Assembly: GCA_026785795.1 (NCBI GenBank)
Contig: JAJAZJ010000305.1
Coordinates: forward strand, 1-5,452
Source: Pseudoxanthomonas sp.
GTDB lineage: Bacteria; Pseudomonadota; Gammaproteobacteria; Xanthomonadales; Xanthomonadaceae
Direction of reading: 5' to 3'
DNA length: 5,452 nt
Numbering within the stretch: position 1 is the stretch's first letter; each line of letters starts with the position of its first letter. This document shows, piece by piece, positions 1 through 5,452 of this stretch. The notes below the pieces were generated by a model. It did no database searches. It saw only the letters and a list, made by a program, of their open reading frames with translations, and was not told the origin of the DNA. The translations under genes and the position numbers were made by a program.

Positions 1-2
1 CC

Positions 3-656
3 GTTGCCAAATTCCCCGCGGAAGATCCTCGGCGCCAGATCCAGGTCAACTTTGACCAACGAACCCAAGCAAGACTGCGCCTGATCGAAGGCCAACCGCA
101 AGCCGCGCTTTCGATCGCCCGGGCGGAGCTGGACCGACTCGGCAAGCTCACGCTGCCAACTGACAATGCAGGTGCCCAGCGCATGATGCGGAACGTGCTG
201 CGCTTCAACCTGAGCATTGGCGCAACGGCGGCGCTGCAGCTGGATCGCGCGGTGGAAGCCGAGGCGATGATCCGGCAGTGGCAGGCAATACCTGCTGATG
301 ATCGCTCGACAAACTTTGACCCCAGGGACTTGGAGGCGCGCAGCAGCACGCTGCTGGCGCACGCCATCGCCCTGCAGGGTCGCGGCGAAGAAGCACGCAC
401 GGCCCTGGCGCCCGCGTTGGCCTATTACCGGCAGCAGCAAGAGGACGGCGCGAAAGGCACCTCGTTCCGGGGTGATCTTGCATATGCGCTATACGTCAGC
501 GCGCTGACCCGTGCACCCGGTGAGAAGGAACGCATGCAGCAGTTGGCGGAAGCCAAGCGCGTGCTCGACGGTGCGTCGGCAGAGGCCCGGCAGCTGTCGG
601 ACTTCCGCGACCTGTATGGCTGGATTGCGGCGGCACGCAGCGGCGGCAAAGCCTAG
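3..656 (+). CDS. TPR-like helical-repeat protein, C-terminal part (5' truncated)
   Basis: The reading frame is open from base 3 to the TAG at 654-656 with no start needed inside the window, so these are the last 217 residues of a longer protein. The ATG pair at 183/186 lies inside continuous coding sequence and is not preferred as the start. The sequence is Ala/Leu/Arg-rich and made of amphipathic helix pairs, for example RLRLIEGQPQAALSIARAEL near residues 23-42 and LLAHAIALQGRGEEARTALA further on. These look like degenerate tetratricopeptide repeats with the usual small residues and A/Y anchors. There is no signal peptide, membrane segment or catalytic motif in this part. Such C-terminal repeat domains occur in bacterial regulators, kinases and TPR scaffolds, where they bind partners; which of these applies depends on the missing N-terminus. 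The gene converges with the amylase gene, leaving 37 bp between stops, so the two are not co-transcribed. Coding status is fairly sure; function is unknown. Confidence 0.75.
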   Translation, partial: VAKFPAEDPRRQIQVNFDQRTQARLRLIEGQPQAALSIARAELDRLGKLTLPTDNAGAQRMMRNVLRFNLSIGATAALQLDRAVEAEAMIRQWQAIPADDRSTNFDPRDLEARSSTLLAHAIALQGRGEEARTALAPALAYYRQQQEDGAKGTSFRGDLAYALYVSALTRAPGEKERMQQLAEAKRVLDGASAEARQLSDFRDLYGWIAAARSGGKA

Positions 657-693
657 GCTGCCTGGCAGGCATAGAGCGGGGTGATGCGGCCGC

Positions 694-2571
694 CTACTCC
701 AGCCTGAGCAGCAGCGAGCCGCGCGCCGGCACCTTCAGCGTGCTGCCCACTGCGCTGCGCGTGTCGTCCAGCACGCTGCGCGCCGTGCGCGCGCCGGCGA
801 TGCCCTCGGCGTAGCGGGCCAACGCCAGGTCCACCGCTTCGTTGTTCTGGTTCAGCACTACCATGTAGCGCTGCTGGTCGTCATGGCGGAAGTACACGTA
901 CACACCGTCCACCGGCGCGTAGTGCAGCATCTTTCCCTGATGGATCGCGGGCGTGGCCTTGCGCCAGTTCAACAGCGTGCGCACCAGCGCCTGCGCCTGG
1001 CGCTGGCGCTCGCTCAGGCCCTGGCCGGTGAAGGCGTTGACCGGATCGCCCGGCCAACCGCCGGGGAAGCCGCGGCGTGCCGCGGCGTCGTTACGCTCGA
1101 TGGGGCTTTCCATCAGCACCTCGGTGCCGTAGTACAGCTGCGGGATGCGCGGCGCGGTGGCCAGGTAAACCATGGCCATGCGGAACAGGTCCATGTCGTT
1201 GCCCAGCACGCTGTACAGGCGCGACATGTCGTGGTTGCCCTCGAACAGCACCAGCTTGCGCGGGTCGGGGTAGTGCGGGTCGTTGACCAGCAGCGAATAC
1301 ATCGCGTCCAGTCCGCCCCCGTGCCCGCCCGCGGCGACCAGCGCCGTACGCAGGGTCTCACTGAGCGGGAAATCCATCATGTTGGGCATGCCCGGCGCGT
1401 TGACGGGCCACACGCTGCCCTGCTGCCAGCGCGCCACCACCAGCGGATTCAGGCTCCACTCCTCGCCGACGATGCTGAACTTCGGATACTCCTGCAGGAT
1501 GCGCCGGTTCCATTGGGCCAGGAACGCGGTATCCGAATAGCCCACCGTGTCCACCCGGTAGCCGGACAGGCCGGCATACTCGATCCACCAGATCGCGTTC
1601 TGCACCAGATAGGTGGCCAGCAGCGGATTGCGCTGGTTGAGGTCGGGCATGCTGGGCACGAACCAGCCGGTCACGAAATCGTCGCGGTCGGCCTGCGCCG
1701 CATACGGATCGGTGAGCGAATTGCGCGCGTGGTTGGTGGGCGAAAACTTGAAGCCGTGGTTGATCCAGTCGGCCGCAGGGCGGTCGCGCATCCAGCGGTG
1801 TCCGCTGCCGATGTGGTTGGGCACGATGTCGTGGATCACGCCGATGCCCTTGCTGCGCGCCGTGGCCACCAGCCGGCGGTAGTCCTGGTTGCTGCCCAGG
1901 CGCGGATCCACGCGGTACAGATCGGTGGCCGCGTAGCCGTGGTAGGCGCCGCCGGGCTGGTTGTTTTCCACCACCGGCGTGGCCCAGATCTGGGTGTAGC
2001 CCATGCCGGCGATGTAGTCCAGATGCGACTCGATGCCCAGCAGGTCGCCGCCGTGGCGGCCGCTGGGGGCGTTGCGATCGGCCTGCTCCAGCATGCCGGC
2101 GACGCTGTCATTGCTGGGGTCTCCGTTGGCGAAGCGGTCCGGCATCAGGTTGAGGATGGCGTCGGCCGGCCCGAATCCCTGGCGATCAGCGGAGCCGGAT
2201 TCGCGCTGCAGCAGCGGATAGGCCACGACCCTGCGTGCATCACCTTCGCGGAACTCGATGTTGATGCCACCCGGCGCCAGGTCCGGGCCAAGAACCAGGT
2301 CGATGAACAGGTGGTTGGCGCTGTCGGTGCGGGTAACCTGTGCGATCCGTACCTGCGGGTGATCGATGCGCGGCGTGCTGCGGGCGATGCCGTCGCCGTA
2401 CACCATCAGCTGCAGCGTGTTGGAACGCATGCCCACCCACCAGTTGCCCGGCTCAATGCGCTGCACCTCCACGCACAGGGCCGGCAGCGCGGCCAGCATC
2501 AGGCACAGGCCGGCGAGCGAGCGCAGGCAGGCAGGAAAGAAACGCGGGGTGGCGCGGTGGACCAGGGACAT
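694..2571 (-). CDS. Secreted GH13 cyclomaltodextrinase/neopullulanase-like alpha-amylase (SusA-type)
   Basis: This enzyme should hydrolyse alpha-1,4 bonds of cyclodextrins, maltodextrins or pullulan in the periplasm. Residues 1-34 form a signal peptide: Arg/His-rich start, hydrophobic core LAGLCLMLAALPALC, probable cleavage after ALC. Residues about 35-125 match the N-terminal immunoglobulin-like domain of cyclomaltodextrinases (EPGNWWVGM at 40-48). The (beta/alpha)8 barrel follows with the GH13 conserved regions: GYTQIWATPVVEN (191-203), DIVPNH (248-253), MPDLN (308-312), GYRVD with Arg339 and nucleophile Asp341, GEEW with acid/base Glu370, and EGNHD with transition-state stabiliser Asp448. 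YYGTEVLM (480-487) and a C-terminal beta domain of roughly 75 residues complete the family architecture. The length of 625 is normal for the family and nothing is missing. The ATG at 2571 is chosen because GGAG lies 6 nt upstream and the signal peptide follows directly. No transporter or maltose regulator lies in the window. Family assignment is firm; exact substrate is inferred. Confidence 0.93.
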   Translation of the reverse strand: MSLVHRATPRFFPACLRSLAGLCLMLAALPALCVEVQRIEPGNWWVGMRSNTLQLMVYGDGIARSTPRIDHPQVRIAQVTRTDSANHLFIDLVLGPDLAPGGINIEFREGDARRVVAYPLLQRESGSADRQGFGPADAILNLMPDRFANGDPSNDSVAGMLEQADRNAPSGRHGGDLLGIESHLDYIAGMGYTQIWATPVVENNQPGGAYHGYAATDLYRVDPRLGSNQDYRRLVATARSKGIGVIHDIVPNHIGSGHRWMRDRPAADWINHGFKFSPTNHARNSLTDPYAAQADRDDFVTGWFVPSMPDLNQRNPLLATYLVQNAIWWIEYAGLSGYRVDTVGYSDTAFLAQWNRRILQEYPKFSIVGEEWSLNPLVVARWQQGSVWPVNAPGMPNMMDFPLSETLRTALVAAGGHGGGLDAMYSLLVNDPHYPDPRKLVLFEGNHDMSRLYSVLGNDMDLFRMAMVYLATAPRIPQLYYGTEVLMESPIERNDAAARRGFPGGWPGDPVNAFTGQGLSERQRQAQALVRTLLNWRKATPAIHQGKMLHYAPVDGVYVYFRHDDQQRYMVVLNQNNEAVDLALARYAEGIAGARTARSVLDDTRSAVGSTLKVPARGSLLLRLE

Positions 2572-2577
2572 GCTGTG

Positions 2578-2583
2578 CTCCGT
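2578..2583 (-). promoter_or_regulatory. Ribosome-binding site of the amylase gene
   Basis: Read on the minus strand the sequence is ACGGAG, with the GGAG core 6 nt before the ATG at 2571. This is a good Shine-Dalgarno match at normal spacing. It supports ATG 2571 over any later start, which would also remove the signal peptide. Confidence 0.65.
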
Positions 2584-2627
2584 GATGGCGATGCCGCGGC
2601 CGAACTACACAGCCGTGGCGTGCCGGT

Positions 2628-2645
2628 GTTGCGTCCACTTGCAAC
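2628..2645. promoter_or_regulatory. 18-bp inverted repeat upstream of the amylase gene, possible operator
   Basis: GTTGC (2628-2632) and GCAAC (2641-2645) form a perfect 5-bp inverted repeat around an 8-bp spacer, 57-74 bp upstream of the amylase ATG. Its minus-strand reading contains TTGCAA. On that strand a weak promoter-like pair (GCAACA, 17 nt, TGTAGT at 2609-2604) overlaps the proximal arm, so a bound repressor could block transcription. Maltodextrin genes are often controlled by LacI-type repressors that bind palindromes of about this size, but this spacer lacks the usual central CG. The arms are short enough to be chance in GC-rich DNA. Confidence 0.22.
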
Positions 2646-2757
2646 CGGCTGACGCGGACCAGCTTCGATGCCCGCCATTGTTACCCGATCGAGGTCCGCC
2701 ATGCACACCTGGGCCGTTCGCCGCCTGCCGCTGCGCTGCAGGGCGTCATGGGCAGAT

Positions 2758-2776
2758 CCGCGCGATCACCGCGCGG
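2758..2776 (-). terminator. GC-rich stem-loop after the methyltransferase gene, possible terminator
   Basis: CCGCGCG (2758-2764) and CGCGCGG (2770-2776) are perfect 7-bp arms around a 5-nt loop. The hairpin starts 8 nt past the TGA of the minus-strand methyltransferase gene, the expected place for transcription to end before the amylase gene. There is no U-tract on the minus-strand side, so it is not a canonical intrinsic terminator. It could instead protect the mRNA 3' end. Confidence 0.35.
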
Positions 2777-2784
2777 CAACCCCG

Positions 2785-4689
2785 TCAGGCGGGTTCAAGC
2801 TGCCGTGGCCTGGCCCAGAACTGGTACATGCCGGTAAAGGTGCCCGGGTGCTGTTCCTCGAAACGGTCCCAGCAGTCCAGGTCCAGCCCGTCGAAGGGCT
2901 GGGGGAACTGCTGCACGAACGCGTGCTGCACCGCGGGCGGCAGCTCGAAGCCAAGGAATTCCATCGCTTCGCCGTGCAGCAGTCCGGCGATGCCCGGCGG
3001 ATCGAAGCTGGTCTCGTGGACATGGAAAGCCAGGTCACGGCACTCGCTCATCGCGTAGAAATCGGCCAACGACGCGACGCCGCGTGCCGGATCGTCGGCC
3101 GGCAGGGCCAGCACCTGCTGGCGGAACGCGCGCATGCCCTGCGCCGTCGCCGCAAATCCTTCGCGTGCAATCAGCGCGCGTGCCGCCGCCACCGCGCGCC
3201 GCGCGCGGGCGCTGTACAGCCCGATGCGCATCAGCCCATCCGGCGCCAGGCAGGCGCGCAGCCGCCGCAACCCCAGCGCAGGATCCTGCATGTGGTGGAG
3301 CACGCCGCTGGCTTCGATCAGGTCGAACGGGCCGTCTTCCGGCACCAGGGCCAGGATATCGGCGTGCAGGAAGCGCAGGTTGTCCACGCCGATGCGTTCG
3401 GCCTGCCGCTGTGCGTAAGCCAGGCTGGCGCGGCTGAGGTCAATGCCCAGCACCTGTGCGTTCTGCAGCCGGTTGGCCAGTTCGATAGGCTGCTGCCCGG
3501 TGCCGGCGCCCGCCACCAGCACCCGCACTGCTGCGTCCGCTGCGCGCGGCGCCGCCGCCACCCGCCCCAGTCGCCAGTTCACGTACTCATCCTGCGCCAT
3601 GCGCCGCACCGCGGAAGGCGTGTCTATCCAGCGCGGATACGGATTCTGCTCATACTGCTCGCGCGCGGCCTTCGAAACTTCGTCGGCGATGTCGCGCAGT
3701 GATGGCATTGCCTCTGCCAGCTGTTCCTCGCGCTGCCTGTCCAATACCGCCATCTGGACCAGCGCCTGCACTTGGTCTGGCCACGCATGTTTCGCGAGCG
3801 CCGGTGCGAAACTGCGGCGACCGGGATCGGAATACAGCACCACTGCCAGCAGCAGTTGCGGATCGGAAGCCGAGCCTGATGCCAGCTGCTCGGTCAGCTG
3901 GCCGGCCAGCAAGGCGGCCTGCTGCAGCTCCTGTGCCGGCTGCAGCATTGCGTATTCGCGGGCCAGCATCTGCGCGGCGAGCGCTGCACCGAGCGCCAGC
4001 GTCGCGTCATCCAGACCGCTGTCGGCCACGACCCTGGACAGCAGCGAAAAGCGCAGGTTGGCGAGCAGGCGCTCGAAAGCTTCGCCCGGCAGCACCGCCG
4101 CCTTCAATACCGCGTTGAACAGGACGTCGTCGACCGCTGCCCGCAGCGCCTCTTCGCCCTGCTCCGCTGGGCCCCGCGCTGGCCAGACTGCGTCGATGTT
4201 GTCCAGCGCACGCACAACCCACGCGCGCTGCAGCAGCTGCCCCGCCGCCACGGCCACCAGTTCCGACGCACGATGCCACGGTGCGTGCAGCGCGCGCACC
4301 AGCAGGACCTCGAACACCGCACCCAGCTGCTGCGGGCGCAGGCCGGCAACCACGTCAGCGCAGAAATCCTCGCCGGCGAAGTCCACACCGTCCTCGCCGT
4401 CGATAGCCGCCCGGTAAGCCAGCACGGCGGCATCGGCCAGCCCCAGCCGGGTCAGTGCCTGTGCCCGGCCGAGCAGGGCGAGTGGATGTTTCGGCTGCAG
4501 GGCCAGCGCCTGGTCCCACGCGTTCAGCGCACCTGGCTGGTCGCCGTGCGCGGACAGCAGGCCGGCTTTCTCCACGATCAAGGCGACCGGGTCGGCATTG
4601 GGCAACGCCGCTTCGGCGTCGGCCAGCATGCGCCGGCAGGTCTGCAGCGCGTGCAGTGCGTCGGCATGGGTGGGCTCGAGCTGCAGCAC
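2785..4689 (-). CDS. TPR-class I SAM-dependent methyltransferase, main part downstream of an in-frame stop
   Basis: The 634-codon frame opens with GTG at 4689 and is the body of a gene whose natural start is ATG 4887; a TAA at 4693-4695 separates the two. Residues 1-98 are TPR repeats (anchors A42/A54/W58/A61/P66 and A76/A88/Y92/A95). About 230 helical residues without recognised motifs follow. YEQNPYPRW (346-354) is a linker motif common in bacterial TPR-methyltransferases. The C-terminal Rossmann domain carries the SAM-binding loop VAGAGTG (392-398), the ribose-binding acid in GIDLS (Asp417), Asp444 in the adenine-site strand, and FDLIEASGVLHHM (455-467). Signal peptide and membrane segments are absent, so it should be cytoplasmic. 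The methyl acceptor cannot be told from the sequence. The methyltransferase domain is complete, so a restart product could be active, but the GTG has no clear Shine-Dalgarno. The coding frame is certain; expression of this product is uncertain. Confidence 0.85.
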   Translation of the reverse strand: MLQLEPTHADALHALQTCRRMLADAEAALPNADPVALIVEKAGLLSAHGDQPGALNAWDQALALQPKHPLALLGRAQALTRLGLADAAVLAYRAAIDGEDGVDFAGEDFCADVVAGLRPQQLGAVFEVLLVRALHAPWHRASELVAVAAGQLLQRAWVVRALDNIDAVWPARGPAEQGEEALRAAVDDVLFNAVLKAAVLPGEAFERLLANLRFSLLSRVVADSGLDDATLALGAALAAQMLAREYAMLQPAQELQQAALLAGQLTEQLASGSASDPQLLLAVVLYSDPGRRSFAPALAKHAWPDQVQALVQMAVLDRQREEQLAEAMPSLRDIADEVSKAAREQYEQNPYPRWIDTPSAVRRMAQDEYVNWRLGRVAAAPRAADAAVRVLVAGAGTGQQPIELANRLQNAQVLGIDLSRASLAYAQRQAERIGVDNLRFLHADILALVPEDGPFDLIEASGVLHHMQDPALGLRRLRACLAPDGLMRIGLYSARARRAVAAARALIAREGFAATAQGMRAFRQQVLALPADDPARGVASLADFYAMSECRDLAFHVHETSFDPPGIAGLLHGEAMEFLGFELPPAVQHAFVQQFPQPFDGLDLDCWDRFEEQHPGTFTGMYQFWARPRQLEPA

Positions 4690-4692
4690 TCG

Positions 4693-4887
4693 TTAGCACC
4701 ACGGCACGGCTTCAGAAAAGCGCGCCTGCGAAATCAGCACGGCGGCCAGGTTGGACAGGATGGAGGGGCGCTGCGGCGCAAGCCCGGCCGCTTCGCGATA
4801 GCGTGCTTCGGCATCGGCGAAGCGGCCCGCGTTGTGCAAGCCCACGCCCTGCAGAAAGAGCTGCCGCGCTTGTTCCAGGTCATCCAT
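4693..4887 (-). pseudogene. N-terminal TPR fragment of the methyltransferase gene, ended early by in-frame TAA
   Basis: ATG 4887 begins a 64-residue peptide (MDDLEQARQLF...) that stops at TAA 4693-4695. It is in the same frame as the 634-codon methyltransferase, with only CGA between the stop and the GTG. TPR 1 spans residues 7-40 (G14, A26, Y30, A33, P38). TPR 2 begins at 41 (A48, A60, C64) and needs V67 and P72 from beyond the stop to complete it. P38 to P72 is exactly 34 codons when the TAA is counted, so the stop sits at position 25 of TPR 2, inside its second helix. The upstream frame has TGA three codons before the ATG, so the start cannot be earlier. The Shine-Dalgarno is weak (GAG 5 nt before the ATG). 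GAA, CAA or AAA would each become TAA by one base change. A sequencing error is the alternative to a true nonsense mutation. The whole interrupted gene spans 2785-4887. Confidence 0.8.
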
Positions 4888-5198
4888 CGGATCTCATGCC
4901 ACCGCAGGCAACATCGCCCGGCCGCTAACGTAGAGACGAAAGCCATGCAGCGCAAGCGGGCGGCGTGCAGGCGTATCGTCGACCGGTGGCCGCTCAAGCC
5001 ATGGTTCGGCTTGCGCACAGCCTTCTGTTGGACCGGCCCGACGGCACGCACAGCGCCGGCCAAGTCAATGATTCCACCATGTCTGCACCGAGATCAAACA
5101 GCGCGCGCTTCAGTCGGCGCTTCCGCCGTCCTCTGGCACCCGCCCAGTCGCGCCAGTGAGTCGCAGGGGATGAGACTGCCGCTGCACACAATGCCAGG
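4888..5198. other. Divergent intergenic region, no convincing gene
   Basis: These 311 bp lie between the divergent starts of the TPR-methyltransferase gene and the radical SAM gene, so they should hold both promoters. I see no RNA gene, no repeat family and no strong sigma-70 promoter. Short open frames exist on both strands but lack ribosome-binding sites and ordinary protein composition. A minus-strand pair TTGCGC (4955-4950), 17 nt, TACGTT (4932-4927) is a poor promoter match, 3 of 6 in each box. Confidence 0.6.
4995..5013. repeat. Short inverted repeat in the divergent intergenic region
   Basis: CAAGCC (4995-5000) and GGCTTG (5008-5013) form a perfect 6-bp inverted repeat around a 7-nt spacer. 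The site is about 110 bp from the methyltransferase start and 185 bp from the radical SAM start. It could be a protein-binding site or an RNA hairpin in a leader, but it is short enough to be chance. Confidence 0.25.
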
Positions 5199-5452
5199 AT
5201 GAAGCTGATCGAAAAACTGGCAATCCTGGCCGACGCGGCCAAGTACGACGCGTCCTGCGCGTCCAGCGGCGCAGATCGGCGTCATTCCGTGGGCACCGGT
5301 GGCGTCGGCAGCACCGAGGGCATGGGCATCTGCCATTCCTACACGCCGGATGGGCGCTGCGTATCGCTGCTGAAGATCCTGTTGACCAACTTCTGCACCT
5401 TCGACTGCGCCTACTGCGTCAACCGCGTGTCCAGCAACGTGCCGCGCGCACG
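5199..5452 (+). CDS. Putative DNA modification/repair radical SAM protein, N-terminal part (3' truncated)
   Basis: The frame from ATG 5199 stays open to the window edge and gives 84 complete codons. The N-terminus (MKLIEKLAILADAAKYDASC) and the stretch GICHSYTPDGRCVSLLKILL near residues 43-62 match what I recall of the family called 'putative DNA modification/repair radical SAM protein'. The radical SAM signature CxxxCxxC is Cys66-Thr-Phe-Asp-Cys70-Ala-Tyr-Cys73; these bind the [4Fe-4S] cluster that cleaves S-adenosylmethionine. Further cysteines at 20, 45 and 54 lie in stretches that I believe are conserved in the family. The family is usually encoded beside a uracil-DNA-glycosylase-like/DUF4130 protein and is thought to act in DNA repair or base modification, though its reaction is unknown to me. 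A TGA at 5157 in the same frame, with no start codon between, fixes the start at ATG 5199. No Shine-Dalgarno sits at normal distance; AGG touches the ATG. The rest of the protein lies outside the window. Confidence 0.88.
   Translation, partial: MKLIEKLAILADAAKYDASCASSGADRRHSVGTGGVGSTEGMGICHSYTPDGRCVSLLKILLTNFCTFDCAYCVNRVSSNVPRA

Noticed and set aside
659..671. Small hairpin TGCCT-GGC-AGGCA between the convergent stops
   Set aside because: The stem is only 5 bp, the loop is 3 nt and no T-run follows on either strand, so it is too weak to call a terminator.
883..2652. Long 589-codon plus-strand frame opposite the amylase gene
   Set aside because: Its codons align exactly with the sense codons on the other strand. 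An antisense stop would need TTA, CTA or TCA in the amylase gene, which GC-rich codon use avoids. The His/Val/Arg/Ala-rich product resembles no protein.
2668..3702. 344-codon plus-strand frame opposite the methyltransferase gene
   Set aside because: Same codon-aligned antisense effect. Composition is His/Gln/Arg/Ala-rich, there are no motifs, and the minus-strand frame has clear methyltransferase motifs.
4693..4695. Recoding of the in-frame stop (selenocysteine or programmed readthrough)
   Set aside because: Selenocysteine uses TGA, not TAA. No downstream stem-loop or readthrough context is evident, and an ordinary charged residue is expected at this TPR position.
4734..5063. 109-codon minus-strand frame overlapping the TPR gene start
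   Set aside because: It runs out of frame through the clear TPR coding sequence and has Arg/Cys/Trp-rich composition typical of off-frame GC-rich DNA.
4965..5159. 64-codon plus-strand frame with GTG start in the divergent gap
   Set aside because: No Shine-Dalgarno, low-complexity Arg/Ser/Ala composition, and no recognisable domain.
4273..5202. 309-codon plus-strand frame opposite the TPR region and extending into the intergenic gap
   Set aside because: It is also codon-aligned with the minus-strand TPR frame and has no recognisable domain. Only its last ten codons, next to the radical SAM start, were kept as a leader question.

Overview
The window is GC-rich chromosomal DNA with strongly G/C-biased third codon positions. 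Its gene content is a periplasmic SusA/neopullulanase-like amylase, a TPR-methyltransferase and a DNA-repair-associated radical SAM protein. This suggests a gammaproteobacterium of the Xanthomonadaceae (Stenotrophomonas/Xanthomonas type). The taxonomic call is inference from gene style and composition; no rRNA or other marker gene is present.

Layout, left to right. (1) Positions 3-656, plus strand: the C-terminal 217 residues of an Ala-rich helical-repeat (TPR-like) protein whose N-terminal domain lies outside the window. (2) Positions 694-2571, minus strand, converging on gene 1 with only 37 bp between them: a complete 625-residue secreted GH13 cyclomaltodextrinase/neopullulanase-type enzyme with all catalytic residues intact. 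(3) Positions 2572-2784: a gap holding the amylase ribosome-binding site, an 18-bp inverted repeat that may be an operator, and a GC stem-loop just after the stop of the next gene. (4) Positions 2785-4887, minus strand: a TPR-class I SAM methyltransferase gene that would encode 700 codons but is cut by one in-frame TAA at codon 65. The TPR periodicity continues exactly through the stop. (5) Positions 4888-5198: a divergent intergenic region with no convincing gene. (6) Positions 5199-5452, plus strand: the first 84 full codons of a radical SAM protein of the 'putative DNA modification/repair' family (CxxxCxxC), running off the right edge.

The genes do not form one pathway or operon. The amylase would cleave maltodextrins or cyclodextrins in the periplasm. 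The methyltransferase has no identifiable substrate. The radical SAM protein probably works with a uracil-DNA-glycosylase-like partner encoded just outside the window.

I found no clearly new multi-gene system. The strongest unusual signal is the nonsense codon splitting the TPR-methyltransferase gene, with a GTG one codon after it that could restart translation.
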